Shown: piece by piece, positions 20,583 through 30,584 of the stretch | Numbering within the stretch: position 1 is the stretch's first letter | Layout of the letters: every line of letters begins with the position of its first letter | Source: Strigamia acuminata | Lineage: Eukaryota > Arthropoda > Chilopoda > Geophilomorpha > Linotaeniidae | Direction of reading: 5' to 3' | Length of the DNA stretch: 64,000 nucleotides | Assembly: GCA_949358305.1 (NCBI GenBank) | Contig: OX442315.1 | Coordinates: 186,001 to 250,000 of the forward strand | Program-made: the position numbers and the translations under genes | Notes under the pieces: generated by a model | The model's input: the letters and a program-made list of their open reading frames with translations, nothing else | Told to the model about the DNA's origin: nothing | Database searches by the model: none

Positions 20583-21254
20583 TGTCACGGGCAGGTTACC
20601 CACCCTTCTTTTTTATTCATTTCTAACTTAGACTGACCCAATCTTAAGTTTTCTTATTTTTTCCCAATCTTTCTTTTCATCTAACATTGATGAATCATCT
20701 CTAAATATATGCGCAGCCTCATTGCGCGCATCTTATTATTTCCAACAATTAACCTTATTTTATACCTTCCACCCCCTCACCCACTCCAATCGACCTGGTC
20801 ACATGACTCATGTTTACCTGGTCGCTACTTTTATCCATAATCCACACTTCTCATACCTCTTTCAACGAGTTAACACCTCTTAGATTGAATTGAGTTTGTC
20901 AATCTTTATTTTGCGCTTTAACACGCGCCTCTTCTAATTTAACACTTAATAGCGCCTCTTTTTGCCCACCTTTTATCCCTTCGCATGCCTGTGACATCCT
21001 ATGCCCACCCGCATACGAATATCACTGCGCATACTCATTCTTTTTAAACGTAAAGACCCACAACGTGAGATTGAGCCCGTCGAATATAAATAATGTGTGT
21101 TACAGCGAGTTAGGTTTATTCACCGTCCGATATCCGCATATGACGATGGCACAAACAGAGTAAATCTACGAACTTTGCCCGCTGATTTGCGCTAACATCA
21201 CCTTGCGCGTAAATTCAGATCAAATCAATTAAACATCTAAGTTGATTCGTAACA
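20583..21254 (+). repeat. Element C 3' LTR (672 bp)
   Basis: Matches 7294-7965 with no differences seen. It is followed directly by ACTT, the second copy of the target duplication, and then by the element B integrase sequence. Confidence 0.97.
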
Positions 21255-24200
21255 ACTTGTTGCCTGGTTTGGGACCCATTAAATCTACTGTAACCGTTTC
21301 CCAAGGAAATGTCATTCCTAAAGGCACGTATTCGCCGGCAAGGGGCTTTCGTTGTAAAGGTTTGTACATTTGGCAATGTTGACAACCTGTCACATAACCA
21401 CGTACGTCACGGGACATACCAAACCAATGATATAACATCTTTGCTCTGTCTAGAGTCTTTGCTACACCTGAGTGGCCTGCCATTGGGTGCCCGTGGCACG
21501 CAAATAACGCACGCTTAAGTAAACTGCGAGGCATTGCAGCCTTGAACCCATTTCCGGTATCCAACAATTCCTCGTCGAATGTCGGGGCAAATCTCGCAAG
21601 TAAATCGCCATCCATCATATAATGGCGGCATAATTTTTTAAAATCTCGTAAATGCAATTTATTATTTTTGGGCAGCTCATCTTTAGAAATGAACTGAATA
21701 ATGTCGTACAAAAAGGGGTCGGCACGTTGTGCGTTTATAATTTCGTCGCGGGAGGGTGGAACCGTTTTTAACGCATCTGTGAGTGCAGACATCAAGGTCT
21801 CATTGCAATTGCAATTTTTGTCAGTCTTTTTTGTAGTGTCGAGAAAATTTAAAATTTCATCTGGAGTTATCACGTTAGGGCTACCATCCCCCTGTGTTTC
21901 AACAGAATTGACATACTCAATTCTGAGGGAACACAACTGTTCTTTACTTTCTTTTGAAATATTAACACCTTTATTTCTATTTCCAGTCCACTCGGGCCAG
22001 TATTGGGTCACTTCAGTGTGTTCTACGTGGTCAGTAGACGGGATATGCTCTTCAGAGAGCGGGGCTCGGGAGAGGGCATCGGCAATTTGATTGTATTTAC
22101 CCTGGCGGTATTCAATTTTGAACGCGCCGGCCTGCAGTCGGGTGGCCCATCGACCAAATCGTCCGGAGGGCTCTGGTGACGTCATCAACCATTTGAGCGC
22201 CTGCGCATCACTTTCCAGTTGAAAAGTGGTGTACTCTAGAAACGGACGAAAACGGTCGACTGCCCACACGACAGCCAAACATTCAAGTTCAGGGGTATTA
22301 TAGCGGACTTCCGCTCCTTTTAACACTCGGCTAGCGTACGCTGCCGGTTTTAAAACCTTTTTTCCATTTACCTCTACCTCTTGCATGAGAACAGCTCCTA
22401 ATCCTTCATGACTAGCGTCTGTCTGGATTACGAACGGTTTACTCAGCTCAGGTCGGAGCAAGCAACCGTCAGTCATAAGCTTTTCTTTTAAAGTTTTGAA
22501 TGCAGTTCTCTGCTCTTCCTCCCAAACAAATGGTAAATCTTTTCTTGTTAATGACGATAAGGGCTTGGCAATAGAAGCATAATTAGGGACAAATTTACGT
22601 AAATAACCCGTCATGCCCAGAAATCTCTGAACTTCTTTCACCGTGGTGGGGGCAGGAAAACTGTCTATTGCCAAAAGTTTTAATGTGTCGGCCTTAGTGC
22701 CTTCCTTTGTAATTCTAAAACCTAAAAATTTGATTTCAGTTTGTCCAAAACGGGACTTGGTCATGCTCACGGTTAAGCCTGCATTACGTAAGAGTTGTAA
22801 CACTTGCTTAACATGCTGTAAATGCTCCTCCCATGTTTTGGAATAAATTATAATATCGTCTAAATAAACCAAACAAAATTGACCGGTTACTGGGGCCAAA
22901 ATTTGCTCCATCAGATTTTGAAAGGTGGCGGGAGCGTTACACAAGCCGAACGGCATGCGTTTAAATTGGTATTTTCCCATTGGGGTGTAAAATGACGTGA
23001 TCGGTCGGCTATTGGGGTCCATTTCGACCTGATAATATCCCTTAACGAGATCCATGGACGTAAAATATTTTGCGTCACCTAAATATAATAACATCATATT
23101 CAAATCTGGCATGGCAATCGTATCCAGTACGGTAGCCGCATTGACCCATCTATAATCAATGCACAACCGGTATGATCCGTCGGGTTTGGACACGATCAAG
23201 GGGTGCGACACATAAGGACTAATAGCAGCGGGTTCAATCAAGTCCAAATCGATAAGTTCTTGTACAAGGGTCTTAAGTATGTCACGCTTGGTTGGATTAT
23301 ACATCCGGTATGGAGATTTTCGAGGATTGTCACGTAGCATAATTGTATGCTTGACAATATGTGTACGACCAGGAGTGTCGCTAAACACAGACTGAACACT
23401 TTCTAACACTGCTTTTAATAATAACCGTTGATCGTCTGTGCAATCGGAGTTTTTAACCAACTTCTCACTCCAGTCGAGCGAACGCTCAATTTGTCGTGAG
23501 AGCGAGGGAATGTCCTTGGCGTAAACTGGTGGCACTAGACAATCTTTGGGGACGCCGGGAGGGGTAAATATTGCGTCATGAGGGTCGAGGTCAGCAATCT
23601 CCTCTAAAGTAGTACTTGCATTTACAAGCGCTTTCCTGACTGCTTTCTTCGCTTTAAATCTCTTGGAACGTAAAACCTTTAAACATTGCTTTTCTAATTT
23701 ATTAATTTCTTTTTTAGTGGCATAAGGAATCGCTACATCCGGGTCGTTACCACATCTCGCCAATTGTTCGTCGGGGCGCAAGTATAGAGAGGTTTTGCGC
23801 ATAAAATTGTGACCAATCGTTAAATTTGTCACCCTGGGGGGCAAAACTATGAAGGTAAAGGGTGTATGATGATTTGCCCACTGTATAGTGATGTCTACTT
23901 TGCCCACCGGCTTGTGTTTAATTCCGGGGGCAGAAATTCGCACATTCTTTTTAATTTGACGGACAGATTCGTATTTAATGCCAAAGACAGGTAGAAGCTG
24001 CTCGCCAATAAAACAACTGGTGGCGCCAGAGTCTATTAGCGCCAAGGAGGGGACTCCATTTACGTGAACATTAATTTGGGCGTGGTCCGTAGTTGTGGTT
24101 GATGCCATAGACATTAAACGTTCGGTAAAACGTTCTTTCAGATCGTGGTGCGGTGAGGGATGGGAAGAAAATGGGAAATCTTCTGATCCCGCTAACGCAA

Positions 24201-24375
24201 GGGACATTTTGTTAAAGGATTGGCATAAATTTAAATCTGGGTTAAGAAGTGGGTTGTTAAATTTAATTCCGGTTTGTATTTGGGACTGAACTATTTGGGC
24301 GTCAGTCCCGGGTTTAAGTTTTTTAGAATGGGGCAGTCTTTTGCACCATGTTCCGCCTCTCGACAGAGGGGGCAT
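21255..24375 (-). CDS. Element B pol, N-terminal part (protease, RT, RNase H, integrase start)
   Basis: The frame is in -1 register to gag and overlaps its last 85 bases. It contains an aspartic protease ([10 protein letters not shown] near residue 115), reverse transcriptase with [10 protein letters not shown] near residue 503, RNase H ([15 protein letters not shown] near 650; [10 protein letters not shown]), and the integrase HHCC finger ([10 protein letters not shown]...CQHCQ near 958-1003). The first catalytic Asp of the integrase lies in VTVDLMG near 1028. The sequence is then broken by element C at 21254/21255 and resumes at 7293. Translation is probably as a Gag-Pol fusion through the frameshift site at 24318-24324. 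Confidence 0.94.
24282..24324 (-). promoter_or_regulatory. Predicted -1 ribosomal frameshift signal of element B (slippery heptamer plus stem-loop)
   Basis: On the minus strand the heptamer A AAA AAC (24324-24318) is in the correct register of the gag frame for a simultaneous -1 slip, which moves ribosomes into the pol frame. After an 8-base spacer, GGGACTGA (24309-24302) can pair with TCAGTCCC (24289-24282) across a 12-base loop. The gag stop (24293-24291) falls in the loop. Heptamer, register, spacing and downstream stem all fit the classical retroviral arrangement. Confidence 0.85.
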
Positions 24376-26150
24376 TTTGCTAATTCCGCCAGCATTTTAG
24401 CAATTAAGGGATCTTCGTGTTTGCTCTTTTTAGCGTCCTGGGAATTGTGGGAATGAGAATTGGGTCGGTGTTCACGCTTTTTATTATGATCGTTATTGCC
24501 TTTAAAGGTGGGGCATTTATTTCGAAAATGATCCTTACTTCCACAATTGAAGCAAGTCCCTTTCTCAAACCTTTTTACCTGTTGGCTGATATGATTTAAC
24601 AATTCCTCACTATGTTCTTGGTTCTCGTTTTCAGATGCGTCAGAGTTTTCTGAGCTGTCTGAATCCGAAGAAGCCGATATATTATTTAAAATTTTCTTAG
24701 CAGAGTTTTTATATTTATTGTGGTGCCAGTGACGCTTGTGTTTACCGTCGTTATGCTTGACACCTTCTGAATTTTCAGATTTCTTTTCTTCCTTTGTTTC
24801 TTTGGGGGCGTCGGCTGCCTTGGCAGCTGTGGGTTTGTCATCTTTATTATCTTTAGGTTTAGATTTTGTACCTGGGGCGATGGGGTCATTGCCCACTTTG
24901 ACATCGTACTTCTCCTTGTCTGCTAATACTTTCTTGTATATCCGTTCTAGATCACCTTTGTCTAAATTGTTTATTTCTAGACGGCTACGAATATCAGGGG
25001 TTGCGTAGCGTTGCATCATTTTACGCGCAACAGTTCCGTTGTACGTAGATTGCTGTCGCCAGCAGTTATAATAGCGCAACACGTAGTGATACACTGTCTC
25101 TCCTTCCTCTGCGACCTGCTCGAAGCAGAGCTCGCCTCTCTGATCCTCATTTAATCCAAATCTGTTTTGGAAAACGGTCTTAAAATCTTCCCAAACAGTG
25201 AGAGTCGGCGCGAAATCGTCATACCAAGTGGCAGCCACTCCCGTGAGGTATGAGGGAACACATTGAGTGATCGCCTCGTTAAGAGGGCAACCTTTATTTC
25301 GCGCTGCAGCGATTACAGCGTCGATAAACAAATTACAGTCTGTAGGAGTGCCTTCTCCTGTGAAGCGGGGCACCTCCAAACCTTTGAAAGTGTAACGACG
25401 AGGGTCGTTCTGTGTAGAATTTGATTGATCATTGGGGGGAGGAGTACGATCTCGCTGTCGTCGCTGATTAGCTTGGTCAGCCTGGAAGGTTGTAAAACTT
25501 GTGGCTAGCTGCCTGATACTGTCAAACATATTAACTAACATATCATTCGAGACCGTAGAAGTACTAGAAGAATGCGAGCGGGCAGGGGACGTGTTTATTC
25601 GTCTACGAGGGTTTCCGTGCGGAGTCGAATGGTTATGCAAATTGGGGTCAATAATAAGTGGTGGAGTAGTGGGTCTAGGTTGATGGGTTGGTGTGTTTCC
25701 ACCAGCATTAGCTTGTTGATTTAAGGTGGCTTGTGCCTGAGCTTGGGCTAATGCTAACGCATCGGCTTGGGCTTTGGCTTGGGCATCCGCCTGAGCTTTG
25801 GCTAATGCTAACGCATCGGCTTGGGCTTTGGCTTGGGCATCCGCCTGAGCTTTGGCTTGAGCATCTGCCTGAGCTTTGGCCTGGGCATCTGCCTGAGCTT
25901 TGGCCTGAGCATCTGCCAAAATTTGTGCAGTTCTTGCAACAAAGTCATTAATATCTACGTAACTGGCGGGGTCTATTCCCACCAAAACACCAAGATTCAG
26001 GAGAGCGGGCAAATCAACTGTCTGGGCGGCGCTGAGGTCCAAGGTAACCTGCTGCCCTTGACTACCGCCGGCCTGAGGCTCGATATTACTCGAATTTAAA
26101 TCACCAGGGGAAGTCACTACAGTGGGGTTCGTTTTATTACGGCCCGTCAT
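24291..26150 (-). CDS. Element B gag
   Basis: About 620 codons from the first in-frame ATG at 26150. The N-terminal third contains a long imperfect Ala/Gln/Lys/Asp repeat (units like AQAKAQAD, about 25733-25951), then Pro- and Ser-rich linkers. A capsid-like domain follows with [18 protein letters not shown] and [20 protein letters not shown]. After a Lys/Glu-rich stretch come two zinc-finger-like motifs, [15 protein letters not shown] (canonical CCHC) and [15 protein letters not shown], typical of nucleocapsid. It ends in the frameshift region that leads into pol. Confidence 0.93.
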   Translation of the reverse strand: MTGRNKTNPTVVTSPGDLNSSNIEPQAGGSQGQQVTLDLSAAQTVDLPALLNLGVLVGIDPASYVDINDFVARTAQILADAQAKAQADAQAKAQADAQAKAQADAQAKAQADALALAKAQADAQAKAQADALALAQAQAQATLNQQANAGGNTPTHQPRPTTPPLIIDPNLHNHSTPHGNPRRRINTSPARSHSSSTSTVSNDMLVNMFDSIRQLATSFTTFQADQANQRRQRDRTPPPNDQSNSTQNDPRRYTFKGLEVPRFTGEGTPTDCNLFIDAVIAAARNKGCPLNEAITQCVPSYLTGVAATWYDDFAPTLTVWEDFKTVFQNRFGLNEDQRGELCFEQVAEEGETVYHYVLRYYNCWRQQSTYNGTVARKMMQRYATPDIRSRLEINNLDKGDLERIYKKVLADKEKYDVKVGNDPIAPGTKSKPKDNKDDKPTAAKAADAPKETKEEKKSENSEGVKHNDGKHKRHWHHNKYKNSAKKILNNISASSDSDSSENSDASENENQEHSEELLNHISQQVKRFEKGTCFNCGSKDHFRNKCPTFKGNNDHNKKREHRPNSHSHNSQDAKKSKHEDPLIAKMLAELAKCPLCREAEHGAKDCPILKNLNPGLTPK

Positions 26151-27367
26151 TATTACCACGGATGTCAAAATTTAAGCTTTCAAATAATTATTTAAAACAC
26201 TTTCCTTTCTCTTCTTGAATTATTTCTGATATTCTCAGAAAACTCAAGCGATAAATGGATCAAGTCTAAATTTGATCTGTACACAGTGGAATTCCTAAAT
26301 TCAAGCGAATTCAAGAAGCTTATGATTCTAATGCAAAATATCAAACGTCTCAACAATACTAACAATTACTTTTCTCGTGATAGAAAATGTCAAAATGAAA
26401 TTTGCCTACCGTCGGTGGAGAGTTCGAATCGGATTGCGGGAGTCGTCTAAGGTTTGCAGTGTTTCAGCTTTTCAGGGAAGTGGTCGTCTGGTACATGTGG
26501 GTATGCAGAAGAAGTACTTCGAGAAGTGAACAGAATCGATGGAAAACTAGGGTTTTATAACTTTGGTATTTACAAAGGAAATAATTATTTGGTAGACATA
26601 GGATTATGTTAATGGCAATAATTGCCTGTCTGGCGACGTTGAGTCGGCACAGGGAAAGTTTGGCATAAAGGACAGGAACTTGAAACAATAGGGATTAGGT
26701 TTCACAAGATGGTGCTACAAATTTTTAGTTAGAGCAATTATCCAGAAATATGTTTGAAGTCTGAAGAATGTAAGGTTTCAAGATGTTAATCCAATTTAAT
26801 TATTGAACATAAGAGAAGAAATTAATTTTAATGTCGATTTGTTAGGAAATATAATTTTATTTTTAATTCTAATATTTATTTTTATGAAAAGCAAAGAATG
26901 TGAAAGTAAATGTCAGGAGAATCTTTTATCAAAGGAATCCTTGAAAGTAGTTATGGGGAAATGAGTATTTATTCATAGTGAAATGTTTAATTTGTAGAGT
27001 ATTTTTAGTTTGTATAATTGGTTAAAGCTGGGATTTTTGACTTGTAAACCCAGTAGGTGGTTGAGGGGTGAGCGGCAAAGAAGGAAGGGGAAAGGTCGTT
27101 AAGTGGTAGCCTTAGGCTGGCTGACCAACATCTGTTCCTTGGCACACTTCAACCTATTTTTTACACACACTGAAAAATACACTTTATACACAAATTAATA
27201 CACAAAACCCATAAATTTAGATTTTAAAACACTATAATTAATGAAAACATTTAAGACTCTTTGATTTTCAAACAAAAATCAAATATCATATTTTCGCAAT
27301 TTTTCAAAATTGCACCAGATTGATCTATCAATTTGAATATGCAAATTAACTACTTAATTATGCACAT
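26151..27367 (-). other. Element B 5' leader
   Basis: About 1.2 kb between the primer-binding site and gag. The frame is open for only six codons before the gag ATG and I see no other gene. Packaging and translation signals would be expected here but none is evident by eye. Confidence 0.6.
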
Positions 27368-27383
27368 CCTGTCGCGGACGCCA
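27368..27383 (-). promoter_or_regulatory. Element B primer-binding site
   Basis: On the minus strand TGGCGTCCGCGACAGG starts two bases after the end of the 5' LTR. The TGG start and position fit a tRNA primer site; I could not assign the tRNA. It fixes the orientation of element B. Confidence 0.75.
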
Positions 27384-27385
27384 CT

Positions 27386-29509
27386 TGTGACGGAATGAAC
27401 TTAGGCATGAATATATAATTAGTATAATATGAAGGAATAACTAAGGGGTAAAGTTAGGCTGTACTGCAATGGCAATTTCAGTAAGGCGGGAAAGGAATCT
27501 CTTGAGTGACGTGAGTCACTTGAGAGGTAAAGGGGGGTCGCTGGCAAGTGACCACAAATAATCTAGAGGCTAGACAGGTATAAAACAGTGAGATAACATA
27601 AATAAATGGAGAATAAATATCTGACTTCGTGAAATATGCGACATATAAATTGATAGATGAATGTAGTTAACTATGAATAATATTGAGCCAACACAAGTGT
27701 GTAAACTATAATAAAGCTAATTTATTAGCGAGTCCAAATAATCTTTTAAACCATAATCCAAAATATATACATATAAACATTATTAATTAATCAGCGCTAC
27801 TTACAAAGCCTCCAATGGAATTGGGGTATTACAAAGACATATCAAAAGGTAAATACGCTGACAAAACTAGAGCATTGGGAGGCATGAGGAATTCATGGCC
27901 CAAGGCAAAAGGGGACTTGAACAGGAGTGAAAGAGAGGCGCTCTTTTAATTACGCTGGGGTGAAATTAAAAGGGGACATTTAAAATGGCGGCTCAATCAA
28001 GGCTTTGATTGCAATTCGGTTCGGTGTGGCTTTAATAAAGATGTCGTCACAAATAATGCATTGACTTTGAAGAAAGCCAATGCTGCCTAAAACTTAATTG
28101 TTCAATTAAAGCAAGAGCTAAAACAAGAGTGTAAACTCTTGATTAAGCGGTTTGGGGGGTGAAAGACCCAAGAGTTGGCTATGAGAATGGCAACATGTCA
28201 TTGAATAGGCCTAACCAAGAGTAGAGCAGTTCTGCTAAACCAGAGGTTCACATTGACTGGATACATCATTTAATGGCTAGGTTCTTGGCTAACAAGTGCA
28301 AGGGGTTTGTGAGCGAGTGCTCGAGACAGAGAAAGACAACTACAAATATTTAGGTGTAACTCAGATTGCTCTGAGTTCAAATGTCTATTTGTAATAACTT
28401 TCAGGAGAAGGCTGGCTAATGCATTTAGGACTTGGCATAAATGCCAAGTAATACTACATCATTGAGAACCATAGCAAAGGTAAGAGAAGTTACTATTAAA
28501 TTAATAGCAAGTTCTTATAGCAAGTAGAAGGATTGATTGACTAACAATGGACAACAAAAGGACTAAGCCGAACTAATAAATCTCCCTCAACTTAGCAACA
28601 ATTGACCACTTCAGTGGAAATCCACTGAAGTAATTCTAATTACCAATTTGAGAGCAATAAATGAAATAAGGCTTACCAGTACTTTGATTCCGCGGTCCAG
28701 GGTCATTGAATCCAGTGTCAAAAGGGTTGTGGGATTTTGGCGGGAAAATCCACCAACAAAGCCAGGGCGGCAAAGTTGGAGTAGAGGCAACAAAACCTAT
28801 CTTTTCTCCTACATCTTCACCTCCATTGCCATCCTACTTCCCCCAGCTGTCAACTGCAGGAAGTTTTACATCTCAACCCAGTAATCGAATACCAAATAGG
28901 CTCGGATGTTGCTCGTAGGGCAACCAACTAAAGCGAGATAGTGCGTCAAAACCTTGACGCACAACATAAGTCAAAACCAAAGGCAAGAACAAAATGTGTA
29001 AAGTCAAAATATATGGGCAAAATCTGTCTTGGAAACTCTGTGCAGAGTTTATATAAACTTCTAGACAATACCTCATTGGAATGGAACCAATGGGGTAACC
29101 AAACCAATAACAACAAGAGTCTTGCCTCATTAGTATGAGGCGGGAATAGGCCACAAAGCACATACCTCATTAGTATGTGGTGAAGGAGGGGAGACCAAGC
29201 GTGGCGAGGTCAAGAGTACTCTTGGCCTTGCAAGGTCATACTGGTGTTGATAAACAACACTAACACTGAGTTGGCATAGAGCGGCTCCACTGAGCAGTGA
29301 GCCAAGATGGCGACCAAGGAAAGAAAGAATACTCTTTCAACTGTAATATAAACATAACTTATGACCCGTGAGCCTTAGGGCTCACTTATATGGTCTAGGA
29401 CTCATATAAAGCTTAATCAAATAAATACCCGAGTTAGAAAACCTTTAAAGTAATTATAAACCTTTATTTAATACTAAATACCAACCTACGGCATTTTGGT
29501 ACCGTCACA
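27386..29509 (-). repeat. Element B 5' LTR (2,124 bp)
   Basis: Right-hand copy of the B LTR, same length as 295-2418 with no differences noticed, including all of the hairpins. It is followed by the AAAC duplication (29510-29513) and then by the remainder of the element A LTR. Confidence 0.95.
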
Positions 29510-29513
29510 AAAC

Positions 29514-29801
29514 TAAAGTAAACATTAAGACTAAAGACATGAATAACACCTTCTCTCTTATTTGTGAACTAATCATGCCATATACTGGCTGAAACATTAA
29601 TCATTAGAAGTCCTGGGAAGACTGAGGTCTAAGAGTCCAAGTGGCTCTTTTATACCCAAGTCACCCCCCTGAGTTAGTTCTAATTGACTCGCCCGTGATG
29701 TCACCATCACGTACGCCGTCTAGTGATAGATTTTGACAACTCTAATAACATTTGTGCTGGTTTGAGACGGTCGGCAGACGACGCGACTCAACCGCATGAC
29801 A
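29514..29801 (-). repeat. Element A 3' LTR, second segment
   Basis: Continues 113-294; the two segments together are 470 bp, the length of the other A LTR, and correspond to 36691-36978. It ends with CATGACA. Confidence 0.93.
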
Positions 29802-29813
29802 ACTCCCTCTTTT
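29802..29813 (-). promoter_or_regulatory. Element A polypurine tract
   Basis: On the minus strand AAAAGAGGGAGT directly precedes the 3' LTR, the expected plus-strand primer site. Confidence 0.8.
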
Positions 29814-30145
29814 AATTTTTTGGTCTCCAAAAACCAAACCAATCAAAATTTAAACTATCCCACGTGTTATTCATTCTAATAATCTCTATTTTAACATTAA
29901 ATTACGAGTCATTCCCATGTGTTATTCATATCTTCATGTCATTTAGTCATAAATAAAATTCACAAAAGAAAATTTCAATGTCAATCAATATATTTCAATG
30001 CTACACTAATTATTCATAATAACACTTTTTGGATTCTTTCAACATTTATATTACTTTTTTTCATTTTTTTCCGCTATTTTCTATATAAAAACACATTTTT
30101 AAGTAAAATACACACACAAAAAAAAATCAAATTACAAATTAAAAT

Positions 30146-30256
30146 TTACACCGGAGGTTTAAGTTTTTCGGTCTCCTCTTTGAATGGCTCCAATGCCTTT
30201 TGGGCCAGCTCATACAAGATGCGATGTCTCAGGTGAATTGGGTGCGGGTGACGCAT
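30146..30256 (-). CDS. Element A small open frame downstream of pol (unknown)
   Basis: A 36-codon frame on the element's strand between pol and the 3' LTR: it starts MRHPHPIHLRHRILYELAQ and ends KLKPPV. The frame is open upstream for about 18 more codons (LDWNSTRINLDQDW). The composition looks protein-like in otherwise very AT-rich surroundings (29814-30584). It could be a spliced accessory exon, a remnant of a longer gene, or chance. I do not recognise it. Confidence 0.3.
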   Translation of the reverse strand: MRHPHPIHLRHRILYELAQKALEPFKEETEKLKPPV

Positions 30257-30584
30257 CCAGTCCTGGTCCAAATTAATTCTAGTTGAATTCCAATCTAATG
30301 TCCAATTTATCTATTGTGACGATTTATTCAAATTATTGAGTCTAAGCTTATTAAATATTCAATGTGAAAAATTCCCAAGTTAATAATTTCAGTGCAGCTT
30401 CTTGAAAATAATCACGTTAACTTCGTTTCAAATTCTCATATTTCCGCACTGTTAAATTTCAATTTAATTGTTCCACAACAATACCTACTTTCACACGAAA
30501 ACTCGTTGAAATGAAGTTTGTTAAGACTTAAATCAGGCTTTGTCTCAGATCGCTACAATTTACTTGTGCTTTCTTTGACAAAAC

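Larger units (their letters stand above)
7294..21254 (+). mobile_element. Element C: 14-kb Ty3/gypsy LTR retrotransposon, innermost of the nest
   Basis: A complete plus-strand element bounded by 672-bp LTRs (7294-7965 and 20583-21254) and the 4-bp duplication ACTT (7290-7293 and 21255-21258). Its order is LTR, primer-binding site, gag, pol, spacer, ORF3, about 1.9 kb of tail, polypurine tract, LTR. I saw no difference between the LTRs and all three ORFs are open, so it may be capable of transposition. The hexamer TGCGCA is conspicuously frequent throughout. It inserted in opposite orientation into the integrase gene of element B. Confidence 0.97.
295..29509 (-). mobile_element. Element B: giant Ty3/gypsy LTR retrotransposon with a third ORF
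   Basis: Element B lies on the minus strand inside the 3' LTR of element A. It has 2,124-bp LTRs (295-2418 and 27386-29509) with TGTGACGG...CCGTCACA ends, and the 4-bp duplication AAAC at 291-294 and 29510-29513. Its order is 5' LTR, primer-binding site, leader, gag, pol (entered by a predicted -1 frameshift), about 1.3 kb of non-coding DNA, ORF3, a 0.9-kb tail and 3' LTR. Element C splits its integrase. Without C it is about 15.2 kb, far longer than the 5-8 kb usual for animal Ty3/gypsy elements. Confidence 0.95.
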
